Under the pieces are notes generated by a model. That model worked only from the letters and a program-made list of their open reading frames with translations. It did not search any database and had not been told where the DNA came from. DNA of 64,000 nucleotides from TMP-7 sp038212445 (lineage in GTDB: Bacteria; Acidobacteriota; Terriglobia; Bryobacterales; Bryobacteraceae): positions 25,716 to 89,715 of the forward strand of contig JBBQUM010000032.1 in assembly GCA_038212445.1 (NCBI GenBank), given 5' to 3'. This document shows positions 17,484 to 25,875 of this stretch, in pieces (positions within the stretch are counted from its first letter, which is position 1; the number at the start of each line of letters is the position of its first letter). The position numbers and the translations under genes were made by a program.

Positions 17484-18671
17484 TTACAAGTTTTCGCCAA
17501 GCGCCTGGTCAAGATCCGCGATGATGTCCTCCGGCGCTTCGATGCCGATTGATATCCTCACCAGGTTCTCGCGGATTCCCATTCGCTCGCGCTGCTTCGG
17601 CGATAGATCGCGGTGCGACGCCATCACCGGATAAAGCATCATCGTATGCACATCGCCCAGTGAGGTTCCGGCCACTACCATCTTCAGGCGGTCCATGAAT
17701 GCGAAAATATCCCCCTTCGCGGCACCCTTCAATTCAATACTGACCATCGCGCCGTACAGTCCCTGTGGGAACAGCCGCCGGATCACGGAGGAGTCGGGAT
17801 GATTCGGGTCGCCGCTGAAGTGGACCTTCTCGACACGCGCATGAGTCGCCAGCCAGCTCGCTACCTTACAAGCGTTGGCGCATTGACGTTCCATACGCAA
17901 GGGAAACGTCTTGATTCCTCGCATGCTGAGGTAGCTTTCGAAAGGTCCCAGATTCGATCCCGACGTGCGGTTCAAATTCCGCAGGGTAGGGAAGTTCTCT
18001 TCGTCGCAAATCACCGCGCCCCCAAGTACGTCGCCATGTCCCGAGAGATACTTCGTCAGACTATGGACCGAAAAACTGGCGCCAAGTTCCAGGGGTCGCA
18101 GCAGCAGAGGAGTGGCGAATGTATTGTCGACAATCAGAGGCGCTGCGGCATTTCGCGCGATCTCCGCGATCTTGTCCAATTCCCCGACTCGCAACAACGG
18201 GTTGCTGATCGTCTCCATCAGCACACAGCCCGGCTTGAACTCGGACGCGGCGCTTCGTACGGCCGCCGTGTCGCAGATGTCGACCCATCGCGTTTCGACA
18301 CCCAGAGGCTCCAGGACGTTCATCAGTAGTTGGATTGTCGCGCCGTAGAGCGCACTCGCCGCCAAAACGCGTTTCGGCCGGTCGGTCATCGCAGCAAGCA
18401 ACGCCAATTGCAGTGCGGCCATTCCCGATGCACAGGCAATTGCCGCATGACCCGACTCGAGCGACGTCAGCAGATCCTGCAGCGCCGACGTGGTCGGGTT
18501 GTCGTAGCGCGCGTAGGAATAGCCGGCCTGCTCACCGCCGAAGATGCGGTCGAGATCGGCGACACTCTCGTGCAGGTAGCTGGTCGCCGTGTAAATTGGC
18601 GTCGTGACGGGCACGTGTGGGCCGGGCTTCTTGCGGTCTCCCGCATGGACGGCCTGGGTGTGAATCTTCAT
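17484..18671 (-). CDS. Cys/Met-metabolism PLP-dependent lyase or synthase
   Basis: This 395-residue enzyme belongs to the cystathionine gamma-synthase/gamma-lyase/methionine gamma-lyase superfamily. The substrate-phosphate loop is ASGMAALQLA, the PLP-contact aspartate lies in LIVDNTFATP, and the PLP-lysine motif is VHSLTKYLSGHGDVLGG. The C-terminus has the expected RISIGIEAPEDIIADLDQAL. The exact reaction cannot be told from sequence alone. Its ATG overlaps the cysS stop codon (ATGA), suggesting a link to cysteine homeostasis. Confidence 0.88.
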   Translation of the reverse strand: MKIHTQAVHAGDRKKPGPHVPVTTPIYTATSYLHESVADLDRIFGGEQAGYSYARYDNPTTSALQDLLTSLESGHAAIACASGMAALQLALLAAMTDRPKRVLAASALYGATIQLLMNVLEPLGVETRWVDICDTAAVRSAASEFKPGCVLMETISNPLLRVGELDKIAEIARNAAAPLIVDNTFATPLLLRPLELGASFSVHSLTKYLSGHGDVLGGAVICDEENFPTLRNLNRTSGSNLGPFESYLSMRGIKTFPLRMERQCANACKVASWLATHARVEKVHFSGDPNHPDSSVIRRLFPQGLYGAMVSIELKGAAKGDIFAFMDRLKMVVAGTSLGDVHTMMLYPVMASHRDLSPKQRERMGIRENLVRISIGIEAPEDIIADLDQALGENL

Positions 18672-20068
18672 TTCCTCTTCCAGCGAACGCCGTCCTTGGT
18701 ATCTTCAAGGATCACCCCGGCGTCGGTCAGTTGCTTGCGGATTTCGTCGGCGCGCGCGAAGCTTTTCGACTTCTTGGCCTGCGTGCGCTCGGCGATTAAC
18801 TCATCAATCTGCTGATCGGAAATGCCTCCCTCTTTTTCGGTGGGGCGCAGAACGTCGAATACGGAGTCAAACCGCGCGAGCAACTGCAATGCGGCCGGTG
18901 CGTTGCCCGCCATAAACTGTCCGCTGTCCATGAGCGTGTTGGTGTCGCGGACGTATTCAAACACAGCCGCTAACGCTTCGGCCGTGTTCAGATCGTCGTC
19001 CAGCGCTTCGTCGAACTTCGTTACCGCATCGGCCGTTCGCGTCGCTACGGCGGCGTCCTCGCCATCGGGGAACTTCGCGGTTTCCAGGCGAAGCTTGTAG
19101 TTGCGCAGGCGTTCGATCGAACTGCGCGCGCCGTCCAAACCATCCAAAGAGAAGTTCAACTTCTTGCGGTACGGCACCGATGCCAGCAGGTAACGGAGCG
19201 ACTCCGGCGAGTAGCCCATTTCCACGATGTCGCGCAGCGTATAAATGTTGCCCACCGACTTCGACATCTTCTGCATGTCGACGCTCAGATGCTCGGCGTG
19301 TAGCCAAAAACGAGAAAACGGCTTTCCCGAGATCGCTTCTGACTGCGCGATTTCGTTCTCATGATGCGGAAAAATCAGATCCACTCCACCGGCGTGGATA
19401 TCGAGTGTGTCGCCCAGATATTTCATCGCCATCACCGAACACTCGATGTGCCACCCCGGGCGCCCGTCCCCAATCGGCTCATTCCAACTGGGCTCACCTT
19501 CCTTCTTGGCTTTCCAGAGAACGAAGTCGCGCGCATCGGCCTTGTCGTATTCATCCACGTCCACGCGAGCGCCAGAGCGGATTCCGCTGAAGTCGTTGTG
19601 CGAAAGCTTTCCATAATCCGGAAACTTCGCGATCCGGTAATACACCGAACCGTCGCTCGTGTAAGTGAACCCCTTCTCGGCGAGCGTCTCAACAGCCTTC
19701 ACCATGTCCGGGATTTCGTCGGTAGCCTTGACCAGCTTTTCCGGCGGCTGCAGACGTAGCGTAGCTGTGTCTTCGAGGAATGCCTTGGTGTATTTCTCCG
19801 TGTACTCGTAGATTGTTTGATGATTCGCCAGAGCATTGCGAATGATCTTGTCTTCAACGTCCGTGATATTCATCACGTGGTTCAGCGTGTATCCGCGCGC
19901 GGCCAGCCACCGGCGCAGGATGTCCTCGAACGTGAAGGTGCGGAGATTCCCGATGTGCGCGTAGTTGTATACGGTCGGTCCGCAGGTGTACATACGCACC
20001 TCGTTGCCGTGCAAAGGGGAGAAATTCTCCACCTGTTGGGTCAAGGTGTTATAGAAGCGCAGCGCCAT
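18668..20068 (-). CDS. cysS: Cysteinyl-tRNA synthetase
   Basis: This 466-residue class I aminoacyl-tRNA synthetase charges tRNA-Cys. It has the first zinc cysteine C29 in YTCGPTVYNY, the HIGH-class motif HIGN (38-41), the zinc segment with GGVDLIFPHHENE, and KMSKS at 267-271. The C-terminal helical anticodon domain ends in LEDTKDGVRWKRK. Length and start fit bacterial CysS. It is followed, with a four-base overlap, by a sulfur amino acid PLP enzyme. Confidence 0.97.
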   Translation of the reverse strand: MALRFYNTLTQQVENFSPLHGNEVRMYTCGPTVYNYAHIGNLRTFTFEDILRRWLAARGYTLNHVMNITDVEDKIIRNALANHQTIYEYTEKYTKAFLEDTATLRLQPPEKLVKATDEIPDMVKAVETLAEKGFTYTSDGSVYYRIAKFPDYGKLSHNDFSGIRSGARVDVDEYDKADARDFVLWKAKKEGEPSWNEPIGDGRPGWHIECSVMAMKYLGDTLDIHAGGVDLIFPHHENEIAQSEAISGKPFSRFWLHAEHLSVDMQKMSKSVGNIYTLRDIVEMGYSPESLRYLLASVPYRKKLNFSLDGLDGARSSIERLRNYKLRLETAKFPDGEDAAVATRTADAVTKFDEALDDDLNTAEALAAVFEYVRDTNTLMDSGQFMAGNAPAALQLLARFDSVFDVLRPTEKEGGISDQQIDELIAERTQAKKSKSFARADEIRKQLTDAGVILEDTKDGVRWKRK

Positions 20069-20121
20069 AAGAGGGTAATGTCCATGGTAACAAGCGGTTA
20101 CTTCGACCCGTCGGCCGTCTC

Positions 20122-20586
20122 TTAACGCCCAGCCGTTGGGTTTGGGCGAGCGGCTGTGGTTGAAGGCATCGGCGCCGGCTTGGGCGTGGCCAGAGTTTGG
20201 ACTTTGATCGAGCCGATGACTTCCACTTTTACTAGCCTGCGTCCGAATTTAATCGCTTCCGCCGTCGTCGGCACGTAAACATCAAGCTTCCGACCCTGCA
20301 CCAATCGCCCGGTGTCCCGCACCACGTACTCGCCCGAATAAGTACCCGCGCCGCTCAACACAATTAGAGTGCCCAAAGGCAGCACTCGGATATCGGCGGC
20401 TACAACTCCACGGGCTACACGGCTTCCATCCGCGGTCACACCTTGGAGCGCGTACGCACGCGCGATGTACACGTCCCCAGCCTTTACGGAGGGGGACTTC
20501 GCCGCGGGTCCGGCCACCGCCACGAGGCATGCCTGGGCGAGCATTGCGAGCCGCCAAACGCTATGGTTTGAACTTTGGAGGCTCAT
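20122..20586 (-). CDS. 3D-domain (MltA/RlpA-barrel-like) secreted protein
   Basis: I start the gene at the ATG at 20584-20586, giving 154 residues with a signal peptide ending near VAVAGPA. Upstream in-frame codons would run far into the M28 peptidase gene. The 3D-domain hallmarks are present: ADIRVLPLGT and VVRDTGRLVQGRKLDVYV with its spaced aspartates. This double-psi barrel occurs in peptidoglycan-active or cell-wall-binding proteins such as MltA and RpfB. The tail is Pro/Ala-rich. It overlaps the end of the M28 gene by 26 bases, so the two are probably cotranscribed. The later ATG at 20547 is an alternative start. Confidence 0.75.
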   Translation of the reverse strand: MSLQSSNHSVWRLAMLAQACLVAVAGPAAKSPSVKAGDVYIARAYALQGVTADGSRVARGVVAADIRVLPLGTLIVLSGAGTYSGEYVVRDTGRLVQGRKLDVYVPTTAEAIKFGRRLVKVEVIGSIKVQTLATPKPAPMPSTTAARPNPTAGR

Positions 20587-22153
20587 TCGTATCGCCGAAG
20601 TCAAAGCCGGCGAGGAATGCCAGTTTGACGATGTGTTCCATCTTCGCGTAGTTAATTTTCTCCGCGCTATCAGACGTCTGGTGGTAATCGGGATGGAATC
20701 CGGTGAACCACCATACTGCGGGAATCCCGTGCAGGGCGAATGGATAATGATCGCTGCGGAAGAAAACGTTGAGCGCCGGCTCTTCATCCCACTTGTAATT
20801 CAGCTTCAAGTCGACCATGTTGTTCGCTTGCTCCACAGCAGCCTTGTAGTCGGGACTGTAGTTCGTCCCAACGAGATTCAACTCGTTCGACGTATCGGTG
20901 GCGATGTCGATCAGACCCTTGGTTTGATCGCTCGGAGCTTCGTTTCGCCCGATCATATCGAAGTTAATCACTGCTCGGGTGGTCGCCAGGGGCCGCAGCG
21001 GGTGCTGAACGTAGTAATAGGATCCGAGCAACCCGCGCTCCTCCGCCGCGAACACCGCAAATATCATTGAACGCCTCGGCTTGATTTCATTGCGGGCAAA
21101 CGCACGAGCCAGTGCCACCACGCCGACCGTCCCCGACGCGTTGTCGTCGGCTCCATGATAAATGCCGCCGTCGGCAGCCCTGCCGTCGTGATCATAGTGA
21201 GCTGAGAAAACAATAGTTTCGCTCTTCAATCGCGGGTCGCTGCCTTCCACCATCCCGATCACGTTCCAACTCGTGCCCCGCCGGCGGTCAGTCGCCGTCA
21301 AACGGATCTCGCCGCTGACGCCAGTCGGGCGGGAACTGGGCTTTAACGCCGCATCTATGGCCGACTGAAGTGCCTTTGCCTGTCCCCCGAGTATTTCATC
21401 GGCGATTTTGTCGCTTACTGTACAGGAGGGGATTTTCAACTCGCTGTCCACCAGCGCCTCGTTAGCCAGGCGTGTCCGCGCGCCGGCAGGAGTGGAACGG
21501 ATGCGCGCCACGCGCTCCTGATTCGAAGGATGTGTACGGTTCGGCTCGGCTACCACCAGGACGCCCACTGCACCATGCTTCTGCGCCGTGAGCGTCTTCA
21601 TGAATGCGCCCGCGTACCGCGTATTCCCTTTGCCGTTGAAACGCGAGTTGGGGTCGCGCTCTTGAGGCTCGTGATCGAAGATCAGGACCAGTTTGCCGCG
21701 CACGTCGATTCCGGCATAATCGTCATACTCCAATTCCGGTGCGCTGATCCCGTATCCGGCAAAAACGATCCCGCCGGTCGCCATAACGTCGCGGGGGAAG
21801 GCGCCAAAGGCATCCGGGAACGAGTGCTTGCTGCTCTTACCATCGCGCGTGATTGTCAGGCTGCTACCCTCCCGGTTCGCCCGGTACTCAATCAGAGGAA
21901 CAGGCTGCAGAAAAGAGTTTCCAGCCAGGGGCTTCAACCCGGCCTTTTGGAATTCCGCCGCTACCCACTTCGCTGCGGTGTCGGAACCGGGTTGGAGCGA
22001 CAGGCGCCCTTGGAGCGGGTCAGATGCCAGATACTCCACACCCTTCCGCAAATCCGCCTGCTGAATTGAGTTGAAGCCTGTAGCGATGCGTGATCGAGTA
22101 ACCGACTGCGCCAGCACGAGGCCGCAGGCGGCCATAAGCAGCCAAATGCGCAT
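20561..22153 (-). CDS. M28-family zinc aminopeptidase, secreted, with PA domain
   Basis: Starting at the ATG at 22151-22153 gives 530 residues with a signal peptide (MRIWLLMAACGLVLAQ). A longer frame to 22237 would overlap the divergent uxaC and bury that signal. Residues of about 110-260 form a protease-associated insert (GIVFAGYGI). The M28 zinc site is visible: H319 in SAHYDHDG, D336 in HGADDNASG, the glutamates of AEERGLLGS, NFDMIGRNE and RSDHYPF. Such enzymes release N-terminal amino acids from peptides in the periplasm or outside the cell. Confidence 0.9.
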   Translation of the reverse strand: MRIWLLMAACGLVLAQSVTRSRIATGFNSIQQADLRKGVEYLASDPLQGRLSLQPGSDTAAKWVAAEFQKAGLKPLAGNSFLQPVPLIEYRANREGSSLTITRDGKSSKHSFPDAFGAFPRDVMATGGIVFAGYGISAPELEYDDYAGIDVRGKLVLIFDHEPQERDPNSRFNGKGNTRYAGAFMKTLTAQKHGAVGVLVVAEPNRTHPSNQERVARIRSTPAGARTRLANEALVDSELKIPSCTVSDKIADEILGGQAKALQSAIDAALKPSSRPTGVSGEIRLTATDRRRGTSWNVIGMVEGSDPRLKSETIVFSAHYDHDGRAADGGIYHGADDNASGTVGVVALARAFARNEIKPRRSMIFAVFAAEERGLLGSYYYVQHPLRPLATTRAVINFDMIGRNEAPSDQTKGLIDIATDTSNELNLVGTNYSPDYKAAVEQANNMVDLKLNYKWDEEPALNVFFRSDHYPFALHGIPAVWWFTGFHPDYHQTSDSAEKINYAKMEHIVKLAFLAGFDFGDTNEPPKFKP

Positions 22154-22163
22154 AAGGTTATAG

Positions 22164-22178
22164 TTTAGCCCGGCTAAA
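22164..22178. promoter_or_regulatory. 15-bp palindrome between divergent M28 peptidase and uxaC
   Basis: TTTAGCC-C-GGCTAAA has perfect 7-base arms around one base and lies centrally in the 73-bp divergent promoter region. It is a plausible operator for either gene. It does not resemble the AT-rich ExuR/UxuR sites known for uxaC in enterobacteria. Confidence 0.5.
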
Positions 22179-22226
22179 TCAAGAGTTGAGTCCCTATGCG
22201 TAGAGCCCGATGATAAACTTTCGAAT

Positions 22227-23654
22227 GTGGCGTTCATAAACGAGAATTTCCTGCTGAAATCCGGTTCCGCGCAGAGGCTTTACTTCGACTACGCAGAGGC
22301 GCAGCCGATTCTCGACTATCACAATCACCTTCCGCCGAAAGACATCGCGGGTAACCGCCAGTTCGCCGATCTCTACGAGATCTGGCTCGAGGGAGATCAC
22401 TACAAGTGGCGTGCGCTTCGTGCAAATGGTGTGGATGAGCGCTACATCACCGGCGACGTGTCCCCTTACGAGAAATTCATGGCGTGGGCTCGAACCGTGC
22501 CGTTTACGTTGCGCAACCCGCTCTACCATTGGACCCACCTCGAACTTTACCGGTACTTCGGCATCGACGCGCTGCTCGACGAACGGTCAGGCCCCGATAT
22601 TTGGCGCCAGACGGCGTCGGCCCTGTCCACGCCCGCACTCTCCGCTCAGGGCATCTTGAGAAAGTTTCATGTGAAGGCGCTCTGCACCACCGATGACCCC
22701 TGCGATGACCTGCGCTATCACCAGGCGCTCGCTGACTCAGGAATCGAAACCGCTGTTTACCCGGCCTTCCGCCCCGACAAAGCCTTCCGCGTCGACGATC
22801 CCCAGTTCTGGAATTCCTGGGTGGATCGCTTGGCCGAGGTCGCCAATCGTGACGTGCGTAGCCTTCAGTCCTTTGTCGATGCCCTCGACGCGCGCCACGC
22901 ATTCTTTCATTCGGCTGGGTGCCGTCTATCGGACCACGGGCTGGACACCGCTTTTGCTGATTTCTGCGATGAAAGCGTCGCCGCCAAAATCTTCGATGCG
23001 GCTCGCGCCGGGCGTGCGGCATCTGCCCTCGAGCGAGCGCAGTTCTCCTCCTGGCTCATGCTTCAATTCGCGCGCATGGATGCGGCGCGCGGTTGGACCA
23101 AGCAACTCCACCTCGGCGCCCAACGTAGTGCCAATACTTCCATGCTCGCGAAATTAGGGCCGGACACGGGTTTCGATTCGATCGGTGACAAGCCGCAAAT
23201 CGATGCCTTGGGTGCCTTCCTCGACCGTCTCCAGCGCGACAATATCCTGCCCAAGATGGTGCTGTATAACCTCAACCCGGGCGACAACTACGCCTTTGCT
23301 GCAATGGCAGGCAACTTCCAGGGCGGAGGCATACCGGGGCGAATTCAATTTGGCAGCGGCTGGTGGTTCCTCGATCAAAAAGAAGGTATCGAGTGGCAAG
23401 TCAACGCACTGTCCAACTGCGGATTGCTCAGTCGCTTCGTCGGCATGCTCACCGATTCCCGCTCATTCATGTCTTATCCGCGCCACGAGTACTTCCGGCG
23501 CGTGCTCTGCAATCTCCTCGGCTCCGAGATGGAGAGCGGAGAACTTCCCAATGACTTCGACCTTGTAGGCCGTATGGTTTCCGACATCTGTTACAAGAAT
23601 GCCGAACTCTATCTCAGCCTTCCGAGTCTTCAGGAAGCCCGGGTCCTGGTTTAG
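22227..23654 (+). CDS. uxaC: Glucuronate (uronate) isomerase
   Basis: UxaC interconverts D-glucuronate/D-fructuronate and D-galacturonate/D-tagaturonate at the entry of hexuronate degradation. The 475-residue protein starts at GTG and shows the metal-dependent amidohydrolase-like N-terminus ILDYHNHLPPKDIAGN, then TDDPCDDLRYH, LHLGAQRSANTS and SDICYKNAELYL. The length is typical. No other uronate genes (uxaA, uxaB, uxuA, kdgK) are in the window, so the pathway is dispersed. Confidence 0.93.
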   Translation: MAFINENFLLKSGSAQRLYFDYAEAQPILDYHNHLPPKDIAGNRQFADLYEIWLEGDHYKWRALRANGVDERYITGDVSPYEKFMAWARTVPFTLRNPLYHWTHLELYRYFGIDALLDERSGPDIWRQTASALSTPALSAQGILRKFHVKALCTTDDPCDDLRYHQALADSGIETAVYPAFRPDKAFRVDDPQFWNSWVDRLAEVANRDVRSLQSFVDALDARHAFFHSAGCRLSDHGLDTAFADFCDESVAAKIFDAARAGRAASALERAQFSSWLMLQFARMDAARGWTKQLHLGAQRSANTSMLAKLGPDTGFDSIGDKPQIDALGAFLDRLQRDNILPKMVLYNLNPGDNYAFAAMAGNFQGGGIPGRIQFGSGWWFLDQKEGIEWQVNALSNCGLLSRFVGMLTDSRSFMSYPRHEYFRRVLCNLLGSEMESGELPNDFDLVGRMVSDICYKNAELYLSLPSLQEARVLV

Positions 23655-23670
23655 CCCGCCGCACTTCGCC

Positions 23671-24183
23671 TCAAAAAAGATAGACAGGCGGCGCGATGCC
23701 GTTTAGCCGCAGGTATACCTCCGCCTGTGCCCGGTGATGCGCGGTGTGCTCGAACATATTTAACAAGATCTCCCGCCCCGTCGCTTCGGGTCGCTCCCGC
23801 CAATCCACTTTGTAAGATTTCGCCAGTTGTTCGGCGCTGAGCTTCGGAATCACGCTAAGGACAAAGTCGAAGGAGGCCGCGAGATTGGAGAGGATCTCCG
23901 CCTTGGTCTTCCCCGGCGTCATCACGCCAGGCGGCAACTTCGCGCCGCTGATCTGCTGAAATCGAAAAGCTTGCGCCGCGCCAATATGGCTAAATAACGC
24001 CCCAAACGCCATCTCGGCATCCGTCGCCTTGAAGGCGTACTTCTCGGCCGGCATCGCCTCAGCCACCTCCAGCGTGAATTTCTTCGAGTTCCGCCACGCT
24101 TTGACCAGCTCCTCCGAACTAATGACCGGCGCCTCCTGCGCCCACAACGTTGTGGCCAGGCAAATGAGGAACAGGATTCGCAT
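23671..24183 (-). CDS. DinB-superfamily protein with signal peptide
   Basis: The 170-residue product has a signal peptide (MRILFLICLATTLWAQ), then a four-helix DinB/YfiT-type bundle. The putative metal histidines are in LFSHIGAAQAF and in HTAHHRAQAEVYLRLNG, the usual H...H-xxx-H pattern. Members are metal-binding and some are thiol-dependent transferases; the function here is unknown. Export of a DinB protein is common in Acidobacteriota. It is divergent from tgt by 35 bases. Confidence 0.82.
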   Translation of the reverse strand: MRILFLICLATTLWAQEAPVISSEELVKAWRNSKKFTLEVAEAMPAEKYAFKATDAEMAFGALFSHIGAAQAFRFQQISGAKLPPGVMTPGKTKAEILSNLAASFDFVLSVIPKLSAEQLAKSYKVDWRERPEATGREILLNMFEHTAHHRAQAEVYLRLNGIAPPVYLF

Positions 24184-24218
24184 GGTGGTTTTAGACGAGG
24201 GGGTGCGAAAATAGTTCC

Positions 24219-25343
24219 TTGCGATTCGAAATTCAGGCGGTCTGTCCTCAAACCGGGGCTCGCGCCGGACTACTTCACACTGCTCACGGCACTATCGAGA
24301 CACCTGTTTTCATGCCGGTTGGAACTCAGGCGACCGTCAAGGGTGTTCCGCAACGCGACCTCCTCGAAGGCATTGACGCGAAGATCATTCTTGGCAACAC
24401 CTACCATCTCTTCCTTCGACCCGGCCACGAGCTGATCCGCAAAATGGGCGGGCTGCACCAGTTCATGGCCTGGCCGCGCGCGATCCTTACCGATTCCGGC
24501 GGTTTCCAGGTGTTCAGCCTCGATGGACTCCGCAAAGTGACCGATGAAGGCGTACTGTTCCGGTCGCACCTGAACGGCGACGCGCATATGTTCACTCCCG
24601 AGTCCACCGTGGATGTGCAACTAGCATTCGGCAGCGACATCCTTATGGTTCTCGACGAATGCCTGGCTTATCCGGCTAGTCACGAAGCCGCAAAACACTC
24701 CATGCGGCGTACGGTGGACTGGGCGCGTTCCGGTTTCGCACACTACCGGCGGCAAGCGGATCCCGAACGTCATGCCTGCTTCCCCATCGTGCAGGGTTCA
24801 ATGTTCCCCGACTTGCGGCGCGATTGTGCCCAAGCTCTGATCGAACTCGACGCCCCCGGGTATGCCATCGGCGGACTCAGCGTCGGTGAGCCCCGGGTGC
24901 TCAGCATGGAAATGGTAGACGTTACCGCGCCCATGCTTCCGAAGGAGAAGCCACGTTATGTGATGGGTGTAGGCATGCCTGCGGAACTGCCCGAATACGT
25001 CGCTCGCGGCGTGGACATGATGGATTGCGTGCTGCCTTCGCGTAACGCTCGCAACGGCTATCTCTTTACAAGCGAAGGACGAGTGGTCATCAAACAAACT
25101 CAGTACAAGGACGACGCCAGGCCCGTTGATCCCGAGTGCACCTGCTACACCTGCCGTACTTTTACCAGAGCCTACCTCAGGCACCTCTTCCAAGCCGGCG
25201 AGCTCTTGTTCTGTACCTTGGCCACCATCCATAATCTGACTTATTACCTCAACCTGATGCGGCAGATCCGGTTGGCAATCCTCCGGGGCGAGTTTCCAGC
25301 TTTAAGAAAGCAGTTGCAAGAGCGCCTCGCGGCTGCGGTGTAG
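24219..25343 (+). CDS. tgt: Queuine/7-aminomethyl-7-deazaguanine tRNA-ribosyltransferase
   Basis: Tgt exchanges guanine-34 for preQ1 in tRNAs for Asp, Asn, His and Tyr. The 374-residue enzyme begins at TTG; the frame upstream is closed by a stop. It has the substrate motif DSGGFQVFSL, the nucleophile region MMDCVLPSRNARNG, and zinc ligands C307, C309 and C312 in CTCYTC with a following histidine. Length and motif order fit bacterial Tgt. It precedes yajC-secD-secF, a common tgt neighbourhood. Confidence 0.95.
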   Translation: MRFEIQAVCPQTGARAGLLHTAHGTIETPVFMPVGTQATVKGVPQRDLLEGIDAKIILGNTYHLFLRPGHELIRKMGGLHQFMAWPRAILTDSGGFQVFSLDGLRKVTDEGVLFRSHLNGDAHMFTPESTVDVQLAFGSDILMVLDECLAYPASHEAAKHSMRRTVDWARSGFAHYRRQADPERHACFPIVQGSMFPDLRRDCAQALIELDAPGYAIGGLSVGEPRVLSMEMVDVTAPMLPKEKPRYVMGVGMPAELPEYVARGVDMMDCVLPSRNARNGYLFTSEGRVVIKQTQYKDDARPVDPECTCYTCRTFTRAYLRHLFQAGELLFCTLATIHNLTYYLNLMRQIRLAILRGEFPALRKQLQERLAAAV

Positions 25344-25501
25344 GTTCCGCTGGCAATGGCTAATCCGTTCTGGCAGTCCTGATAGACGTTGTGGACGCGA
25401 AGTAAGCCACTTGCTTCACTAATCAGCTACACTAGTTACAATCGATCCGCACGTGTTTTGTCACAGGTCCGCTTACTGCGGAATCGACCCTAAAGAGCCC
25501 G

Positions 25502-25831
25502 ATGTTCTATCCGACACTAATACTGCTCCAAGCCGCGCAGCCCGGTGGGAATCCGATTCTCGGATTTTTGCCGCTGCTGTTTATCGTCGCCATTTTCTAT
25601 TTTCTGGTGTTCATGCCCATGCAGCGTCAGAAAAAGCAGCAGGCCCAACTGCTCTCGAATTTACAGAATGGGCAGACGGTATTGACGACGGGCGGGATGG
25701 TCGGCACCATCGTTACTATTAATAGCGACGACACGCTCATCTTGCGGGTCAAGCCCGATAACATCAAGCTCCAGGTCATGCGCTCCGCGGTGTCCGGGCT
25801 TGTGAATCCAGAAGAAGTGAAAAAATCCTGA
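25502..25831 (+). CDS. yajC: Preprotein translocase accessory subunit YajC
   Basis: This 109-residue inner-membrane protein has a single hydrophobic helix at about residues 18-38, followed by the conserved MQRQKKQQAQLLSNLQNGQ and a small cytoplasmic beta domain (VLTTGGMVGTI). YajC binds SecDF and SecYEG. The 158-base upstream gap contains a small hairpin (TCCGC, 5-base loop, GCGGA, about 25468-25482). secD follows after 44 bases. Confidence 0.93.
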   Translation: MFYPTLILLQAAQPGGNPILGFLPLLFIVAIFYFLVFMPMQRQKKQQAQLLSNLQNGQTVLTTGGMVGTIVTINSDDTLILRVKPDNIKLQVMRSAVSGLVNPEEVKKS

Positions 25832-25875
25832 GGATCGGCCGCAACTAGTACAACAGCAACGGAACAAGCATAGTC

